DNA of 10,228 nucleotides from Flammula alnicola (lineage: Eukaryota > Basidiomycota > Agaricomycetes > Agaricales > Strophariaceae): the NCBI GenBank assembly GCA_015499995.1, contig JADNRV010000860.1:1-10228 (forward strand). The letters are read 5' to 3'. Numbering within the stretch: position 1 is the stretch's first letter; every line of letters starts with the position of its first letter. The translations under genes were made by a program, and so were the position numbers. Shown in pieces: positions 8,205 to 10,228 of the stretch. The notes beneath the pieces are model-generated. The model searched no databases and was not told where the DNA came from. It saw only the letters and a list, made by a program, of their open reading frames with translations.

Positions 8205-9637
8205 TCAATTGCTTTTCGACTCATTCAACCGGTACTCGGGAGGCAACTCCATGACTTCATCTGATTCTTCGATTTGAGGTAGTCGTACTCCGCTGTCTGT
8301 ATGCCTCACAATCCTCGAAGATTGCTGGTTATTGCTTGAAGAAAGAACCAGTCCTCCGATTTCATGAATTGCATGCGCCAGGCAGTCAGTTGCTTGCTGT
8401 TCATAAGGTCGATCCGCTGATAAGTTTATTTGAGTATCGAACGAATCGTTATTCGATTCGAGAGGAGGGGGCTCGGTGACAGTTTGTGTCATGTTCATGT
8501 TCGACGGCGTTGGATCCCGGTTTGGGTTAATATCCGTCGATTTTTTGTCCTGCGGGTCCATGAACGGTTCAATGATATTTTGGATGGAGGAACCTCCAGC
8601 ACGCAGGTGGATATATAGCCGGGGTGAGGAGGCAGTGACAGACGAGAGGTCGGAATTGGGGACAGCTGACTTTTCCTGGGCGTCGGGGTCTATGAACGGG
8701 TCGATAATATTTTGAATAGATGAGGCTCCAGCAAGTAGGCGGAGATGTGACTGTGGTGAGGATGCGGTGCGAGATGAGAGGGAATTGGAGACAGCTAACT
8801 TTTCCAGCTGAGGATCTAAGAAAGGGGTGATGACATTCTGGACAGGTGGCTGTCCATGGTGCTGCCGCGATGAATTCAGGGCGCACGTTTTGTCGTTTAG
8901 GATATCTCTCAAAGGCTCGACATGGGTTCTTAAACCAGATAGTACGTCCTCGGAGGCTTGAATATTGTGTCCTCTGCGCTTGGGGCACCGGGAGCGATGG
9001 AGGACGAAAAATATGAGAAGGATGATTACCACCATACTGCCGAGTACTCCTCCTACGATGGCGACAATGTTGACATCTTCACTATGTCTAGCAATCGAGG
9101 GTCTACCGGTTTGAATTATGAGGTAGTCGACAGTGAGAGGTTGTCCGGGCGAGAAGTCAACAGTAAATATTGTGCTGACCCAGCGGCAGCAAATTAGTTT
9201 GAACTAATATCTCGTTATCGGCCAGAGTTATGGCCCTGGGCCCTTCAGGCGGGCCACAATCCACAGGAGAGATTCCATCGATGAAGTATTGGCACGGGTA
9301 TTCGACTTGCCCAATCCCGCTCAATATCGTTTCATTTATACGAAGAGCGGAACTCGTCGAGAGACCGTACAAGGTGAGGGACACGCCTGTGAATATCAAG
9401 TTAGATATATGGGACCTGCAACAGGATGAAGCCATGAAAAATACCACTGAAATCCAAAAAGATTGATCCACCAGTCCACGTCAAATTTGCTGTACCAAAT
9501 GCCTCCCAATCTCCCTGATACTGAAGCCGTGGATCCGTCGAGTCAACACGGAAGCCGACCGAAGTGATTGCAGAGGGGACGACTCTATAGTCTTTGCGGG
9601 GGGCGAAGCCGTTCACGCTCAGTGCCCACTGAGACAT
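8205..9637 (-). CDS. Single-pass membrane protein, glycosylated ectodomain, repeat-bearing cytoplasmic tail
   Basis: Proposed exons are 9637-9445 and 9386-8205; the 58-nt intron (9444-9387) has donor GTATTT, a classic branch ATCTAACTTG and acceptor CACAG, and joins 'LDFSG' to 'VSLTLYGLS'. The ectodomain begins near residue 30 with 'FRVDSTDPRLQYQGDW', the signature of a widespread, uncharacterised Agaricomycete beta-sandwich-type extracellular domain. It has two N-glycosylation sequons (NLT, NET) and two cysteines ('YPCQYF', 'VDCGPP') that could pair. A TM helix follows at about residues 169-194 (9074-8997, 'VAIVGGVLGSMVVIILLIFF') with a basic stop-transfer 'RSRCPKRR'. The cytoplasmic tail holds three copies of an 'IQNIIxPFxDP' repeat and ends in 'ELPPEYRLNESKSN', containing a PPxY motif. 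No clear signal peptide is present at the chosen ATG. A frame change between 9203 and 9160 is needed. The role is unknown; surface sensing or adhesion is speculation. Length about 457 residues. Confidence 0.65.
8554..8845 (-). repeat. Three-copy coding tandem repeat, units of 126 and 132 bp
   Basis: On the plus strand, matching blocks start at 8557 (TCCATGAACGG), 8689 (TCTATGAACGGG) and 8815 (TCTAAGAAAGGGG), giving spacings of 132 and 126 bp, both multiples of three. The encoded repeats read, in protein order, 'QNVITPFLDPQ', 'SIQNIIDPFIDPD' and 'SIQNIIEPFMDPQ', each followed by a Lys-bearing segment, and the first two by 'LSSxTASSP'. The third unit is diverged after its core. The repeats sit wholly in the cytoplasmic tail of the minus-strand membrane protein. 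The DNA has diverged more than the motif core, hinting at selection on the motif. Confidence 0.8.
9387..9444 (-). other. Intron of the membrane-protein gene (58 nt)
   Basis: On the minus strand the donor is GTATTTTTC, the acceptor is ATTCACAG, and a textbook branch site CTAAC lies about 15 nt before the acceptor. Splicing is phase 1 (G|GC) and joins two halves of one beta-strand-rich segment, removing an in-frame stop. Confidence 0.75.
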
Positions 9638-9748
9638 CTATGCTATATAACTAACTGATCCGGGAAGTTGAAAGGTGACAAGTCGTGGCTCGAAGCTTAG
9701 AGTTAGAAGGAAGCGGAGGGACTCCACTGACTCGAATCTTTGCTTCAT
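9638..9748 (-). promoter_or_regulatory. Upstream ORF (36 codons) abutting the main start, same frame
   Basis: On the minus strand an ATG at 9748 opens 36 codons ('MKQRFESVESLRFLLTLSF...') and ends at TAG 9640-9638, immediately before the ATG at 9637. The two frames are identical, so only one stop separates them. It may be a translational-control uORF in the 5' leader. Alternatively it may be an N-terminal extension whose stop is removed by a very short intron or is a base error; an in-frame GT...TAG span of 42 nt exists but is shorter than the other introns here. The peptide has a weak hydrophobic patch but is not a convincing signal peptide. Confidence 0.4.
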
Positions 9749-9844
9749 GACGACGATTATCTTGAATGTTCTTATTACCACTGCATTGGGATCTGTATTA
9801 GGATATGTATAACGCTTGAAATAGATATACTTATCCTTATAAAT
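9749..9844 (-). promoter_or_regulatory. Putative upstream region of the membrane-protein gene
   Basis: AT-rich sequence between the uORF and the abrupt GC-rich boundary at about 9845. It includes TATA-like patches on the plus strand (for example GTATATACT-like text near 9806-9840). If the GC-rich block is a mobile element, the native promoter is limited to about 100-200 bp at this side. Confidence 0.25.
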
Positions 9845-10095
9845 TTAAGGGCCCAGGTCAGGGCCGTTGCCTGTTATGGTATGCCGTGAGGTCATGCCGT
9901 CGATCGCATTGATCGGTGATGGCCGTGCACGTGATGTGACCGACCCCGCCACGCATTTGGCCTTTGCCCGGTGGGTTTTCCCCCGTTCGAGGCCTGGGAA
10001 CTCTCGTTCACGGCTCGGAAAACCCCGTTCGAGGAACGCGTGTTCGCGCGTGTTCGGTGGTTGCGTGACCCACGGGGGTTTTACCGTTTTGGCAG

Positions 10096-10124
10096 GCACG
10101 CGCGCTGCGCACTTGCGCGCGTGC
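10096..10124. repeat. GC-rich hairpin (9 bp arms, 11 nt loop)
   Basis: GCACGCGCG (10096-10104) and CGCGCGTGC (10116-10124) are exact reverse complements around CTGCGCACTTG. The arms are almost pure GC, so the stem would be stable. It is not followed directly by a CTRR end, which argues against a Helitron terminus. Confidence 0.6.
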
Positions 10125-10215
10125 TGCTCCTGCTCGGAGCTTGCTCTCGCCGTCTGCCCTCCTCGGCCCTCGAGGAGAGCACCTGAGCACCTGCCATCCC
10201 CTCCCTCACGCAAAA

Positions 10216-10227
10216 TAGTAGTAGTAG
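10216..10227 (+). repeat. TAG trinucleotide microsatellite (4 units)
   Basis: TAG is repeated four times at 10216-10227 just before the window end; it may continue beyond it. Confidence 0.6.
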
Positions 10228-10228
10228 G

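Larger units (their letters stand above)
9845..10228. mobile_element. GC-rich repeat-bearing segment, possible transposable element edge
   Basis: At about 9845 the AT-rich flank (CTTATAAATTTAAG) changes sharply to GC-rich sequence that persists to the window end. Inside are a 12-bp direct repeat CCCCGTTCGAGG (9981-9992 and 10023-10034), an inverted repeat GGGTTTTCC/GGAAAACCC (9973-9981 and 10017-10025), a strong hairpin at 10096-10124, and a TAG microsatellite at the end. The open frames crossing it do not look like proteins. Short motif reuse and the compositional break suggest a non-autonomous element, LTR or other interspersed repeat; the class cannot be named because its other end lies outside the window. 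Confidence 0.35.

Noticed and set aside
9963..9995. Pol III promoter or tRNA-derived element from GTTCGAGGCC
   Set aside because: A B-box-like word is present but no A box at the right spacing and no cloverleaf could be drawn.
1..10228. CRISPR arrays, bacterial operons, phage or viral genes
   Set aside because: No regularly spaced identical repeats, no ribosome-binding-site organisation and no viral protein text; introns and protein families are fungal.

Overview
The window looks like a piece of an Agaricomycete (mushroom-forming basidiomycete) nuclear genome. The reasons are short GT-AG introns of about 50-145 nt inside genes, a fungal F-box/leucine-rich-repeat protein of the type that is hugely expanded in these fungi, and a single-pass membrane protein with the beta-sandwich-type ectodomain ('VDSTDPRLQY' motif) common in Agaricomycetes. 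Nothing prokaryotic or viral was seen, and no RNA gene, CRISPR array or defence system.

Layout. Positions 1-2600 are mostly non-coding, with one decayed stretch (about 480-1215) that resembles an F-box/LRR gene and a very weak transposase-like fragment near 233-385. Three genes follow. (1) Plus strand, 2893-5812: five exons, a two-helix membrane hairpin, and a long Ser/Pro-rich and acidic tail; best read as an Inp2/vezatin-type myosin-binding peroxisome-inheritance protein. (2) Plus strand, 6392-8017: F-box protein with degenerate leucine-rich repeats. (3) Minus strand, 9637-8205: membrane protein with an N-glycosylatable ectodomain, one TM helix, a cytoplasmic tail carrying three copies of a 42-44 residue repeat, and a C-terminal PPxY motif. 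Genes 2 and 3 converge, with 187 bp between their stops. From about 9845 to the end the base composition changes abruptly to a GC-rich, repeat-containing segment that may be the edge of a mobile element.

The most striking property is that all three genes are interrupted by reading-frame changes after which a convincing protein resumes in another frame. Six of the seven are net -1 shifts, and the seventh is a +1 shift equally explained by loss of two bases from a CA repeat. Loss of bases during sequencing or assembly explains this best, but recent decay is not excluded. The three genes show no obvious functional link. The window reads as ordinary fungal chromosome next to a possible transposon, and the tail of gene 3 is its most novel-looking protein feature.
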